Assembly: GCF_004216855.1 (NCBI RefSeq)
Contig: NZ_SGXT01000018.1
Location: 124,001-188,000 of the forward strand
Direction: 5' to 3'
DNA: 64,000 nt
From: Microcella alkaliphila
Lineage (GTDB): Bacteria; Actinomycetota; Actinomycetes; Actinomycetales; Microbacteriaceae
Positions 43,201-57,179 of the stretch are shown piece after piece. Position 1 is the stretch's first letter; each line of letters starts with the position of its first letter. The position numbers were made by a program, and so were the translations under genes. The notes beneath the pieces are model-generated. The model had not been told where the DNA came from. It ran no database searches and worked only from the letters and a program-made list of their open reading frames with translations.

Positions 43201-44014
43201 ACGTCATCGACTCGGTCTTCTTGATGCCGGGAACAAGCAGCGCACGCGTGCCGTCGGGCTTCGGGATGTCGATCGCGATGCCGAGGTTGATGTGGGCAGG
43301 CGTGACGACGACCGGCTTGCCGTCCTGCTCGTCGTAGTAGACGTTCTGGCTCGGGAACTCGCGCAGCGCGCGCACCATGGCCCACGCGATCAGGTGGGTG
43401 AACGAGACCTTGCCGCCGCGGGCGCGCTTCAGGTGGTTGTTGATGACGATGCGGTTGTCGATCATCAGCTTGGCGGGGATGGTGCGGACGCTGGTCGCCG
43501 TCGGGACCGTGAGCGACGCATCCATGTTGGTCGCTAGCGTCTTCGCCATGCCGCGCAGGGGCGTGACCTCGTCCTGCTTCTCGGCCGCCTCTTCATCGAC
43601 GACGGGGGCGGGGGCCGTCGCGGGGGCCTGCGCGGGAATCGGCTGCGGCTGCGGGGCCCGCGCCGTCGTCTTCGCGATCGGCTGGCTACCCGTGACGGGG
43701 GCCGACCCGATGCTGATCGAGCCGACGGAACCGCCGGTCGTAGCGCTCGGCAGGGCCGTCGTCGGATCGTCGTCGCCGGTGACCGTGGTGGGCGTCACCG
43801 GAGTCGCCTCCGCGACCGCAACCGATGCGGCTGTGCTGGTCGCCGCGGTGGCGGTTGACTGTTCGTACTTCTCGAGAATCGGCCACCACGACGGGTCAAC
43901 CGAATCCTTGTTCTCTCGGTACTGCTCGTACAGTTCATCGACGAGCCATTCGTTGGCACCGAACTCTCCGGAGGCGCCGCCCTCGGCGCCGGTACCGGAC
44001 ACGTGGCTTGACAC
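40241..44014 (-). CDS. odhA: multifunctional 2-oxoglutarate dehydrogenase E1/E2-like (OdhA/Kgd)
   Basis: The 1257-residue fusion has an N-terminal E1 segment (VDELYEQYRENKDSVDPSWW), a low-complexity linker, an E2-type acyltransferase domain (TYDHRVIQGAGSGEFLKKV) and a full E1 TPP domain (VAIGMAHRGRLNVLAN, GDAAMAGQGVV). It has no lipoyl domain, as usual for actinobacterial OdhA. It oxidises 2-oxoglutarate in the TCA cycle, or decarboxylates it. Confidence 0.95.
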   Translation of the reverse strand: MSSHVSGTGAEGGASGEFGANEWLVDELYEQYRENKDSVDPSWWPILEKYEQSTATAATSTAASVAVAEATPVTPTTVTGDDDPTTALPSATTGGSVGSISIGSAPVTGSQPIAKTTARAPQPQPIPAQAPATAPAPVVDEEAAEKQDEVTPLRGMAKTLATNMDASLTVPTATSVRTIPAKLMIDNRIVINNHLKRARGGKVSFTHLIAWAMVRALREFPSQNVYYDEQDGKPVVVTPAHINLGIAIDIPKPDGTRALLVPGIKKTESMTFGEFHAAYEDVVKRARDNKLAAADFQGNTISLTNPGGIGTVHSVPRLMKGQGAIIGAGALEYPAEFQGMSQATLAELGIGKTITLTSTYDHRVIQGAGSGEFLKKVHELLIGQRDFYDGIFSDLRIPYDPIHWAQDIHVDLADEVNKTARVHELINSFRVRGHMMADVDPLEYQQRSHPDLDISSHGLTFWDLDREFVTGGFGGKRTMLLREILGVLRDTYCRTVGIEYMHIQDPEQRRWFQTRLEKPYQKPTHDEQMRILGKLNQAEAFETFLQTKYVGQKRFSLEGGESLIPLLDEIVQQAADTDLDEVAIGMAHRGRLNVLANIAGKTYGQIFREFEGTQDPRTVQGSGDVKYHLGTQGTFTSASGKEIEVYLAANPSHLEAVNGVLEGIVRAKQDRKGDGKFGTLPVLVHGDAAMAGQGVVVETLQLSQLRGYRTGGTVHVVVNNQVGFTTPPGEARSSIYSTDVAKTIQAPIFHVNGDDPEAVVRVAEIAFAYRQEFKRDVIIDLVCYRRRGHNEGDDPSMTQPLMYNLIEAKRSVRTLYTEALVGRGDITEEEFENAHKDFQDRLEVAFAETHAAQTGAIPVVGGDASVEEGSGEPESTGVDVSVVQHIGDAHDNPPAGFTVHTKLQAMLKKRVEMSRNGGIDWGFGELLALGSLLMEGTPVRMAGQDSRRGTFVQRHAVLHDRANGQEWLPLANLSENQAKFWIYDSLLSEYAAMGFEYGYSVERPDALVLWEAQFGDFANGAQTIIDEFISSAEQKWGQRSSVVLLLPHGYEGQGPDHSSARIERFLQMAAEDNMTIARPSTPASYFHLLRRQAYARPRRPLVVFTPKAMLRLRGATSDVLDFTQGRFEPVIDDATVTDPQAVRRVLFHSGKIHYDLKSEIAKRDTQGVALVRLEQFHPLPAEQIAAVIDRYPNAELVWVQDEPENQGAWPFFTIELAKRGMKRVRVVSRPASASPATGSSKRSAEEHAAIMDAALSD

Positions 44015-44168
44015 AGCCGACCGCCCACTTTCGCTTCTGCTGGAGGGTTAATTCTCGACGCGCCACCGACGATGGCGGCACCGCACAAGCGTAACGCCTT
44101 GCGCGGGGGCAAACGCTCGATGGGGCTGGGGCTGTGGGCGCGCATCCGCGGGCTTGTACCGTTGACGC

Positions 44169-45608
44169 GTGCGCTTTGCGAACGAGACCCCCGTCCATGA
44201 CCTGACCTACTCCGACGTCTTCCTGACGCCACAGCATTCGGCTGCTGGCAGCCGGCTCAGCGTCGACCTCACCGTGGACGACCCGGCGGGCTTGAAGACC
44301 CCGATCGTCGCGGCCAACATGACGTCGGTCACGGGCTCTCGTCTCGCCGCAGCCCTCGCCCGTCGTGGGGGCCTCGGCGTGCTGCCGCAGGACCTTCCGC
44401 TGCAAGAGCTCGACGCGGCCATCCGCGAGGTCAAGGCTGCGCCCACGATGCTCGACCCGCTCGTGACTGTGACCCGCGAGACGTCGGTCGCCGAGGCCCG
44501 GCGTCGCGTGCCCGACACCGAGGGCGCCCTCGTCACGATCGTCGATTCCGACGGCGAGCCGACCACGTGCATCCCGGCCGCGCGCCTGCGGCACGCCTTG
44601 CCGGACGCTGTCATCGGCGATCTCGTCGGCGACCCCGTCCCGTCGATCGACGACGAAGACGTCACGGATGCGCGCACCGCCTTCGACCTGATCGATGCGG
44701 CCGACGCTGACGCGGTCGCCGTCCGCCACCACGGGCGCATCGTCGGCTCGCTGAGTGCGCGCAGCGCCGTGCGGGCGACGCTGTACACGCCGGCGGTGGA
44801 TGCGCACGGCCGTTTGCGTGTCGCCGCGGCAGTCGGGGTGAATGGTGACCCCGCCGAGCGGGCCGCCGCCCTCGTGCAGGCCGGTGTCGACGTTCTCGTG
44901 CTCGACACGGCTCACGGCCACCAGGAGCAGATGCTGAGCGCACTGCGTGCGGTCTCCGCCCGAAACCTCGGGGTGCCGATCGTCGCCGGCAACATCGTGA
45001 CGGCCGACGCGGTGCGCGACCTCGTGGAGGCCGGGGCGAACATCCTCAAGGTCGGGGTGGGGCCGGGCGCCATGTGCACGACGCGCATGATGACCGCCGT
45101 CGGGCGACCCCAGTTCTCGGCCGTGCTCGAAACGGCGGCGGCCGCGCGCGAGCTGGGGGCGCGCGTCTGGGCTGACGGGGGAGTGCGCTACCCGCGCGAC
45201 GTGGCCCTCGCGCTCGCCGCCGGTGCATCCGCCGTCATGATCGGCTCGTGGTTCGCCGGCACCCTTGAGGCGCCCGGCGAGATCGAAAGCGACGAGAGCG
45301 GTCGCTGGTTCAAGAGTTCGTGGGGTATGGCGTCGACGAAGGCGGTCGAGCAGCGCTTCCGACGCCTCGACGCGTTCGAGCGCGCGAAGAAGACGCTGTT
45401 TGCCGAGGGAATCTCGTCGTCACGCATCTACCTCGACCCGCAGCGCCCGAGCCTCGACGACCTGCTCGACATGATCACTTCGGGGCTGCGCAGCTCGATG
45501 ACCTACGCGGGTGCCGCGACGCTGCCCGAGTTCCACGAGCGTGCGGTGGTGGGCGTGCAGTCGGCGGCCGGCTACGAAGAGGGCAAGGCGTTGCCCGTCT
45601 CCTGGTAG
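44169..45608 (+). CDS. guaB1: GuaB1-family GMP reductase (IMP dehydrogenase-related)
   Basis: The 479-residue protein has an IMPDH/GMPR barrel with the catalytic Cys loop GVGPGAMCTTRMMTAVG and flap-side GSWFAGTLEAPGE, and a CBS insertion around residues 95-230. Mycobacterial GuaB1 is a GMP reductase in purine salvage. GTG start at 44169. Distinct from housekeeping GuaB2. Confidence 0.9.
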   Translation: MRFANETPVHDLTYSDVFLTPQHSAAGSRLSVDLTVDDPAGLKTPIVAANMTSVTGSRLAAALARRGGLGVLPQDLPLQELDAAIREVKAAPTMLDPLVTVTRETSVAEARRRVPDTEGALVTIVDSDGEPTTCIPAARLRHALPDAVIGDLVGDPVPSIDDEDVTDARTAFDLIDAADADAVAVRHHGRIVGSLSARSAVRATLYTPAVDAHGRLRVAAAVGVNGDPAERAAALVQAGVDVLVLDTAHGHQEQMLSALRAVSARNLGVPIVAGNIVTADAVRDLVEAGANILKVGVGPGAMCTTRMMTAVGRPQFSAVLETAAAARELGARVWADGGVRYPRDVALALAAGASAVMIGSWFAGTLEAPGEIESDESGRWFKSSWGMASTKAVEQRFRRLDAFERAKKTLFAEGISSSRIYLDPQRPSLDDLLDMITSGLRSSMTYAGAATLPEFHERAVVGVQSAAGYEEGKALPVSW

Positions 45609-45682
45609 CTCGCGCACACCTATACTCATCAGCACCATGGAGCCTCCGTCTACCGCCACCCTCGACGTACTGAGGGACACCC

Positions 45683-48074
<2,392 letters not shown>

Positions 48075-48117
48075 GCGGGGGCTGGCGTGGTGCCAGCCTG
48101 CGGCGTAGCGTGAGCGC

Positions 48118-48300
48118 ATGACGGGGCATGACGATGCGACGGAAATGGCGGCGGCGATCGACAGAGCCCTCCGCGAGGCGCAGTTGCCGGCGGGCGGGGC
48201 GGTTCACGCCGAATCGGTGACGCTCATCGCCGCGCCGGAGCCCTCTGAGGCGGAGTCGGGCGCGGGGCTGTCCACCCTCGACGGTGCCGACGGCGACTAA
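48118..48300 (+). CDS. small acidic hypothetical protein
   Basis: The 60-residue frame from ATG 48118 is rich in Ala, Glu and Asp (AMINO start MTGHDDATEMAAAIDRAL). A GAGCGC segment precedes the ATG, a weak ribosome site. No family recognised; it might not be expressed. Confidence 0.4.
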   Translation: MTGHDDATEMAAAIDRALREAQLPAGGAVHAESVTLIAAPEPSEAESGAGLSTLDGADGD

Positions 48301-48350
48301 GGGCTCGCCGAGCGCCGTGCGTCTCGCGTCCCGCGCGATCGGAACACCAC

Positions 48351-48373
48351 ACGTTTGGTGCAACACCAAGCGT
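48351..48373. terminator. hairpin between convergent genes
   Basis: ACGTTTGGTG (48351-48360) pairs with CACCAAGCGT (48364-48373) at 9 of 10 positions around CAA. It lies between the small acidic protein gene and the TetR gene. Confidence 0.5.
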
Positions 48374-48437
48374 TCGAACGTGCGGGTTTGCACCGTTCGG
48401 TCAGTCTTGCGGTAGTGACGTGCAGGTGCGCTCGGGA

Positions 48438-49091
48438 CTAGACGGCCACCGGGCTGAGCGCCGCCTCGGCCATCGTGGCGAGCACCGCGCGGGTGTCGCG
48501 GGCGGCACCGCGTGCGCTGTGCGGGGTCGAGTTCATAAGGCCGAACGCTGCGTGGGCGCGGGTGCGCAAGAGCGACCGCTGCTCGCCCGGGTGCAGGGAC
48601 TCGAGCACGTCGACCCAAAGCTCCACGTACTGCCGTTGCAGCCCGCGCACGGTGCGGCGGTCGGCGTCGGCGAGGCTCTCGAGGTCCGCCGCCTGCACGC
48701 GAATGACGTCGGGGTTCTCGACGGCGAAGGCGACGTGGAAGGCGACGAGCGCACGCAGCGTCTGACGCGCATCCGGGATGCTCGACGCGCCGTCTGTGCG
48801 CGCGTCGCCGTCTGCACGCATTGCGCCGTTCGCATTCGTGTCATGGTCGGCGAGCACCGCCCGCGCCCCGTCGAGCAACCCCGCGCTCGCGTCGACCAGC
48901 AGCGCGGCGAGCACCGCTTGCTTGCCCGCGAAGTGGCGGTAGACGGCGGGGCCGCTGATGCCGACGGCGGAGCCGAGGTCGTCGAGTGACACGCGCTCGA
49001 AGCCGCGCTCGGCGTATAGCCGGGCGGCGGCGGCGAGCAGGGCACGTCGGCGTTCGGCCTTGGCCTGCTCGCGCGACACGACGGTGCTCAT
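48438..49091 (-). CDS. TetR-family regulator of acyl-CoA catabolism
   Basis: From the ATG at 49091 the product is 217 residues; an ATG at 49109 would add six. The N-terminal HTH is ERVSLDDLGSAVGISGPAVYRHFAGKQAVLAALL. The rest is a ligand-binding helical domain. It is divergent from the acyl-CoA carboxylase operon, with two palindromes between them, and is the likely repressor of that operon. Confidence 0.88.
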   Translation of the reverse strand: MSTVVSREQAKAERRRALLAAAARLYAERGFERVSLDDLGSAVGISGPAVYRHFAGKQAVLAALLVDASAGLLDGARAVLADHDTNANGAMRADGDARTDGASSIPDARQTLRALVAFHVAFAVENPDVIRVQAADLESLADADRRTVRGLQRQYVELWVDVLESLHPGEQRSLLRTRAHAAFGLMNSTPHSARGAARDTRAVLATMAEAALSPVAV

Positions 49092-49113
49092 GTGCGCCAG
49101 TGTAGACATTCCA

Positions 49114-49155
49114 GTTAGTCGTGACTAACATTTCGGTCAGTTAGTCACCGCTAAC
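49114..49155. promoter_or_regulatory. tandem TetR operators
   Basis: GTTAGTCGTGACTAAC (49114-49129, 7-bp perfect arms) and GTTAGTCACCGCTAAC (49140-49155) lie 26 bp centre to centre between the TetR and carboxylase genes. Two related dyads fit cooperative TetR binding controlling both directions. Confidence 0.8.
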
Positions 49156-49201
49156 CGACCGGAATCACCGGCCCCGCCGCCACAAGCGAAATGGGCAGTC
49201 A

Positions 49202-50805
49202 ATGACGACAGCTGAGACGTCTGCCAACCAGACGCGGCGCGCCACCATGGCCGGCCTGGTCGCCGAGCTGCGCGCGGAGCTCGCCGAGACGGCGCTCGGC
49301 GGCAGCGAGTCGTCGCGGCAGCGCCACGTCGAGCGCGGCAAGCTGCTGCCGCGCGAGCGCGTCGACCGACTGCTCGACGAGGACAGCCCGTTCCTCGAGA
49401 TCGCGCCGCTCGCCGCCAACGGCCTCTACGACGGGCAGGCTCCCGGTGCCGGGCTGATTACGGGCATCGGGCTCGTGCACGGCAGGCCCGTCATGGTTAT
49501 CGCCAACGACGCGACGGTCAAGGGCGGCACCTACTTCCCCCTGACGGTGAAGAAGCACCTGCGCGCGCAAGAGATCGCGCTCGAAAACCGGCTGCCGGCG
49601 ATTGCCCTCGTCGACTCGGGCGGAGCCTTCCTGCCGCTGCAGGACGAGGTTTTTCCCGACCGCGACCATTTCGGGCGCATCTTCTACAACCAGGCGCGCG
49701 CATCCGCCGAAGGCATCGCGCAGATCGCTTGCGTCATGGGGTCGTGCACGGCCGGTGGCGCGTACGTGCCCGCCATGAGCGACGAGACCGTCATCGTGCG
49801 CGACCAGGGCACGATCTTCCTCGGCGGGCCGCCGCTTGTGAAGGCCGCCATCGGCGAGGTCGTGAGCGCCGAAGAGCTCGGCGGCGGCGAGCTGCACGCG
49901 CGCACCTCCGGCGTCGTCGACCACCTCGCCGACGACGACGCTCACGCCCTCGAGATCGTGCGCGACATCGTCGCCACCCTGCCGCCGCCGCGCGAGCCGG
50001 CCTGGGCCGTCAGCCCGGCCGACGCTGTACACGCGCCCGCGCCCGCGCCCGCCCCGGCGCACGACCCGGCTACCCTGCTCGACGTCGTGCCGGTCGACGT
50101 GCAGACCCCCTACGACGTGCACACGGTGATCGACCGCATCGTCGACGCCGGGTCGGTGAGCGAGTTCAAGCCCGAGTACGGTACGACGCTCGTCACCGCC
50201 TTCGCGCGCATCGAGGGCCACCCGGTCGGCATCGTCGCCAACAACGGCGTGCTGTTCAGCGAGTCGGCCATGAAGGGCGCGCACTTCATCGAGCTGTGCG
50301 ATCAGCGCGGCATCCCGCTCGTCTTTCTGCAGAACATCTCGGGCTTCATGGTCGGCCGCGACGCCGAGGCGGGCGGCATCGCCAAGCACGGGGCCAAGAT
50401 GGTCACCGCCGTCGCCACGACCCGCGTGCCGAAGCTCACCGTCGTCATCGGCGGGTCGTTCGGCGCCGGCAACTACTCGATGTGCGGCCGGGCCTACTCG
50501 CCGCGCTTCCTCTGGATGTGGCCGAACGCCCGCATCTCGGTCATGGGCGGCCAGCAGGCGGCGAAAGTGCTCTCGACGGTGCGCCGCGACCAGCTCGGCG
50601 ACGGCTGGCCGACCGACGAGCAGGAAGCCTTCGAAGCGCCCATCCGCGCCCAGTATGAACGGCAGGGCGACCCGTACTACGCGACCGCCCGCCTCTGGGA
50701 CGATGGGCTGATCGACCCCGCCGACACCCGCCAGGTGCTCGCCCTCGCCCTCGACGTCGTCAGCCGCGCGCCGCTTCCCGAGCCGCGCTTCGGCCTGTTC
50801 CGGAT

Positions 50806-50809
<4 letters not shown>
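49202..50809 (+). CDS. acyl-CoA carboxylase beta subunit (methylcrotonyl/propionyl-type)
   Basis: The 535-residue carboxyltransferase has [16 protein letters not shown], an N-terminal [17 protein letters not shown] start and [27 protein letters not shown] and [20 protein letters not shown]. The last two match methylcrotonyl-CoA carboxylase. It opens the operon, and its position fits leucine or related catabolism. Substrate specificity is inferred. Confidence 0.9.
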
Positions 50810-52829
<2,020 letters not shown>

Positions 52830-52833
<4 letters not shown>

Positions 52834-53981
52834 TCGACCTCACCCCGGAACAGCAGCGCCTCAGCGATGAGGTGCGCGAGTTCGCCGACACCGTCGTCGC
52901 GCCCGCCGCATACGAGTACGACACGAAGCGCGAGCTGCCGTACGACATCATCCGGCAGATGGGTGACATGGGGCTCTTCGGGCTGCCCTTCCCGAAAGAG
53001 TACGGCGGGCAGGGCAAGACCTACGTCGACCTGTGCCTCGCCGTCGAACAGCTCGCCCGCGCCGACCAGTCGATCGCCGTGACCCTCGAGGCGGGCGTCG
53101 GCCTCGGCGCGATGCCGATCTTCCGCCAGGGCACCGAGGAGCAGAAGCAGCAGTGGCTACCCGACCTCGCCCGCGGCCGCGCGCTCGCCGGCTTCGGCCT
53201 CACCGAGGCGGGCGCCGGGTCCGATGCCCGCGCCACGCAGACCACTGCCGAGGTGGTCGATGGCGAGTGGGTCATCAACGGGTCGAAGCAGTTCATCACC
53301 AACTCGGGCAGCGAGATCACGAGCCTCGTCACCGTCACCGCCGTCACGGGCCGCAAAGAGAACGGCAACCCCGAGCTGTCGGCGATCATCGTGCCGTCGG
53401 GCACGCCCGGCTTCACGGTGCACCCCGCCTACGACAAGGTGGGTTGGCACACGAGCGACACCCACCCGCTCACCTTCGACGACGTGCGCGTGCCCGAGGC
53501 GAACCTGCTGGGTGAGCGCGGCCGCGGCTACGCGAACTTCCTCGAGTACCTCGACGAGGGCCGCGTCGCCTTCGCCGCGCTCTGCACGGGTGCCGCCCAG
53601 GGCTGCCTGGAGGAGGCGCTGCGCTACGCGAAGGAGCGCGTCGTCTTCAATCGCTCCATTGGCGACAACCAGCACGTCGCCTTCATGATTGCCCGCATGC
53701 AGTCGCGGGTGCACGCCGCGCGCCTCGCCACCTACGAGGCCGCGCACCGCATCGTGGTGGGCAAGCCCTTCAAGGCCGAGGCGTCGATGGCGAAGCTCAT
53801 CTCGAGCGAGGCCGCCATGGCGAACGCCCGCGACGCCAGCCACATCTTCGGCGGCTACGGGTTCATGAATGAAAACCCCGTCGCCCGGCACTACCGTGAC
53901 TCGAAGGTGCTCGAGGTCGGCGAGGGCACGACGGAGGTGCAGCTCATGGTCATTGCACGAACGCTGGGGCTGTCGGCATGA
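52830..53981 (+). CDS. acyl-CoA dehydrogenase
   Basis: The 383-residue flavoprotein has GFGLTEAGAGSDARATQT, GSKQFITNSG and GYGFMNENPVARHYRDSKVLEVGEGTTEVQ; a catalytic Glu in the last segment fits the family. In this operon it may act on isovaleryl-CoA or a short branched acyl-CoA. It overlaps the previous gene (ATGA). Confidence 0.92.
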
Positions 53982-54457
53982 CCGGCCGCCGCGTCGAGCA
54001 GCGGGGCCTGTGGTTCGACGAGTTCGAGGTCGGCACGGTCTACGCGCACGCCCCGGGCCGCACCATGACCGAGGCTGACAACGTGCTGTTTTCGACCCTC
54101 ACCATGAACCCGCAGGCGCTGCACCTCGACGCGGCGTGGTCGGCGACGCAGCCTTTCGGCGAGCGGCTCGTGAACTCGATGATGACCCTCGCCGTGATGG
54201 TCGGCGCCTCGGTGCAGCAGCTCACGCAGGGCACGATCGTCGCCAACCTCGGCCTCACCGACGTGCGGTTCCCGCACCCGCTGCACCACGGCGACACCCT
54301 CTACAGCGAGACGCTCGTCGTCGAGAAGCGCCTGTCAGAGTCGCGGCCCGGCCAGGGCATCGTCACCCTCGAACACACCGGCCGCAACCAGCACGGCGAC
54401 ATCGTCGGCGTCGCCCGCCGCGCCGTGCTCATCTGGCAGGAGGGTGACGCACGGTGA
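53978..54457 (+). CDS. MaoC-family hydratase
   Basis: The 159-residue protein has the hot-dog fold hydratase motif region FDEFEVGTVYAHAPGRTMTEADNVLFSTLTMNPQALHLD, with Asp/His of the active site. It would hydrate the enoyl-CoA made by the dehydrogenase. Confidence 0.9.
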   Translation: MTGRRVEQRGLWFDEFEVGTVYAHAPGRTMTEADNVLFSTLTMNPQALHLDAAWSATQPFGERLVNSMMTLAVMVGASVQQLTQGTIVANLGLTDVRFPHPLHHGDTLYSETLVVEKRLSESRPGQGIVTLEHTGRNQHGDIVGVARRAVLIWQEGDAR

Positions 54458-55290
54458 GCGCCTTTGCGATGGGGCCCGCGCTGCTCTTCTGCCCGGCTGA
54501 CCGGCCCGAGCGCTATGCGAAGGCGGCCGAGCGCGCCGACGCCGTGATTCTCGATTGTGAGGATGCGGTCGCTCCCGATGCAAAGGATTCGGCGCGCGAG
54601 GCGCTCGCCGCCTCCCGCCTCGACCCGGCCACGACGATCGTGCGCATCAATCCGCTCGGCACGGCCGACGCCGACGCCGACCTCGCGGCGCTCGCCGGCA
54701 CCGACTACCGCACCGTGATGGTCGCAAAGGCCGAGGACCCGGCGGCACTCGCCGCACTCGCTGCCCGCGGCTATGCCGTGATCGCCCTGTGTGAGACGGC
54801 GGCGGGCGTCGTCGCTGCGGGCGAAATCGCCGCCGTCGACGGTGTCGTCGCCCTCATGTGGGGAGCGGAAGACCTCGTCGCATCGATGGGCGGCACCGCC
54901 AGTCGGGATGCTCGGGGCCAGTACCGCGCGGTCGTCCAGCACGCACGCGCCACCGTCCACCTCGCCGCGGCCGCCCGCGGAAAGGCGAGCGTCGACGCCG
55001 TGCACCTCGACATCACCGACGAGGCGGGCCTCGCGGAGGCGGCGGCGGATGCCGCAGCCCTCGGATTCGTCGCGACCGCGTGCATCCACCCCAGTCAGGT
55101 CGCCGTGATCCGCCGAGCGTACGCGCCAACCCCCGACCAGCGCGTCTGGGCCGAGCGCGTGCTCGCCGCGGCAGAGCACGAGCGTGGCGTCTTCCGCCTC
55201 GATGGGCAGATGGTCGACGAGCCGGTGCTGCGCCACGCCCGCGCGGTCCTCGCGCGCGGTGAGGGCGCCGCGGGCACCGAGCGCGTCTAA
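54454..55290 (+). CDS. HpcH/HpaI aldolase / CitE-like CoA lyase
   Basis: The 278-residue protein has LFCPADRPERYAKAAERADAVILDCEDAVAPDAK, TIVRINPLGT and GAEDLVASMGGT, typical of CitE-like lyases. It probably splits a hydroxyacyl-CoA intermediate or a malyl-CoA-type compound. Last gene of the operon, overlapping by 4 bp. Confidence 0.88.
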   Translation: MSAFAMGPALLFCPADRPERYAKAAERADAVILDCEDAVAPDAKDSAREALAASRLDPATTIVRINPLGTADADADLAALAGTDYRTVMVAKAEDPAALAALAARGYAVIALCETAAGVVAAGEIAAVDGVVALMWGAEDLVASMGGTASRDARGQYRAVVQHARATVHLAAAARGKASVDAVHLDITDEAGLAEAAADAAALGFVATACIHPSQVAVIRRAYAPTPDQRVWAERVLAAAEHERGVFRLDGQMVDEPVLRHARAVLARGEGAAGTERV

Positions 55291-55418
55291 CGCTCTGACC
55301 GCTCAGAACCGCCGAGCGCGTCGATCGCACCGACTCCCCCGACGGCACCGCCTGCGGAATGCGGGCCCGCGCGAACGGGTTGGCACGAGCATCCGCCCGC
55401 CGCCAGAAGGAGCCTCTC

Positions 55419-56276
55419 GTGTCGATCGTCGTCCTCGGAGCCACCGGCCACCTCGGCCGCGCCGTCATTGATCACCTGCTCGCCCGCGGTGTCGCGCCGA
55501 GCGACATCGTCGCCGCCGGCCGCGCCGTCGACACGCTCGACGCCCTGCGGGCGCGCGGCGTTGATGTGCGCGCCGTCGACTACTCCGACGAGGCGACGAC
55601 CGATGCGGCGCTCGCGGGCAGCCGCGTGGTGCTGCTCGTCTCGGGCAGCGAGATCGGCCAGCGCGTTGCCCAGCATCGCGCCGTCATCACCGCCGCCGAG
55701 CGCGCCGGCGCCGAGCGCCTCGTCTACACCTCGATCGTGAACGCGATCGAATCGCAGCACCTGCTCGCACCCGAGCACGCCGAAACCGAGCGGATGCTCG
55801 CGGCGAGTCCGCTTGCCGCGACCGTCCTCCGCAACAACTGGTACATCGAAAACTACGCGGCCGACGTCGAACGCGCCGTCGAGACGGGCGTCGTCGCATC
55901 AGCCGCGGGGGAGGGGCGCATCGCGAGCGCCACCCGCGACGAGTACGCGGAGGCGGCCGCCGTCGCCCTGCTCGACGACGACCACGCCGGCCACACTTAC
56001 GAGCTCACCGGCCCCGAGGCCTGGAGCCACCTCGAGTTCGCCGCCGCGCTCACCGAGCTGCTCGGCCGCGAGGTCGTGTACGACGCGCTCGACCTCGAGG
56101 AGCAGCGCGCGCACCTCGTTGAGGCGGGCCTCGACGAGGCGACGGCTGGCTTCATCGTCGGGCTCGATGCCAACACGCGAGCGGGCGAACTCTCCGCCGT
56201 GAGTGGCGACCTCGAACGCCTGCTCGGCCGTCGCCCCCGCGATCTGCGCGCGCAGCTCGCAACGCTGCTCAGCTAG
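55419..56276 (+). CDS. NAD(P)-binding NmrA/SDR-atypical protein
   Basis: The 285-residue protein has the motif [18 protein letters not shown] and [16 protein letters not shown], matching NmrA-type or quinone-oxidoreductase-2-like (QorB) proteins. GTG start 55419. Ends 4 bases into the next convergent gene. Confidence 0.85.
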
Positions 56277-56761
56277 AACGCTGCGGTCGGCAGTGTCGCG
56301 TTCACCACGCGCACGGCGATCGAGAACACGATGGCGATGAGCAGTGCCTGCAGGGCGATCGTTGCCCACATCGGGGCGAGGCCTGTTCCGCTGCGGCGGC
56401 GCACGACGATCGAGCGGCCGATCACGTAGACGAAACCCGACGCGATCGCCCAGAACCACGGGAACGGCCGGTCGATCTGACGGTCGCGCAGCGCCCGCCA
56501 GTCGAGCACGGCAACGCCGATTCCGGCGAGCCACAGCACGAGCCCCGTCCCGTTGCCCGTGGCGGGCGGCGCGGTCGTCGGGTTCGTCGTGACGGCGCCA
56601 TCGGGAGTGGCTTCGATCGCCACGTTCACCAACTCGATGACGGCGTCAACGTCGAGCGTGACTGCCGACCAGATGCTGATGAGCGGCGCGAGGGCGAGCA
56701 GCCAGATCCACAGCGTCGTGGCCGGAGTGCCGGCCGGGGCCGGCTGAGGTGCGTCGGTCAT
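56273..56761 (-). CDS. membrane protein, unknown
   Basis: The 162-residue protein has four or five hydrophobic helices and a Pro/Thr-rich N-terminus and loop ([22 protein letters not shown]). No family recognised. It follows the truncated haemoglobin gene by 4 bp, so the two are probably co-transcribed. Confidence 0.65.
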
Positions 56762-56765
56762 CGAC

Positions 56766-57179
56766 TCACTCCTCGAAGGTATTGACCATGGCGTAGGCGG
56801 CGCGTTGCAGGTAGTCCCACAGGGCCTCCTCGTGCATCGGCTGCAGCGCGAGTTCGTCGAGCGCCGCGCGCATGTGCGTGAGCCAGCGGTCGCGCGCATC
56901 CGGGTTGACCGTGAAGGGCATGTGCCGCATACGCAGGCGCGGGTGGCCGCGCTGCTCGCTGTACGTGCTCGGGCCACCCCAGTACTGCTCGAGGAAGGCC
57001 GTCAGTCGCCACACCGCGCCGTCCATGTCGTCGTCGGGGTACATGGGGCGCAGCACCTCGTCGTGCTCAATGCCCTCGTAGAAGCGACGCACGAGGCGCT
57101 CAAAGGTGGCGTGCCCGCCGACCTGCGAAAAGAAGCTGTCGCTGGGGCCGCCGGTGGGGCCCAGGGTGATGTCGGCCAT
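56766..57179 (-). CDS. glbO: group II truncated haemoglobin (GlbO-like)
   Basis: The 137-residue globin has [61 protein letters not shown] (with the proximal His) and ALDELAL, all typical of trHbO. Possible roles are oxygen or NO handling. It begins one base after the end of the MscS gene. Confidence 0.92.
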
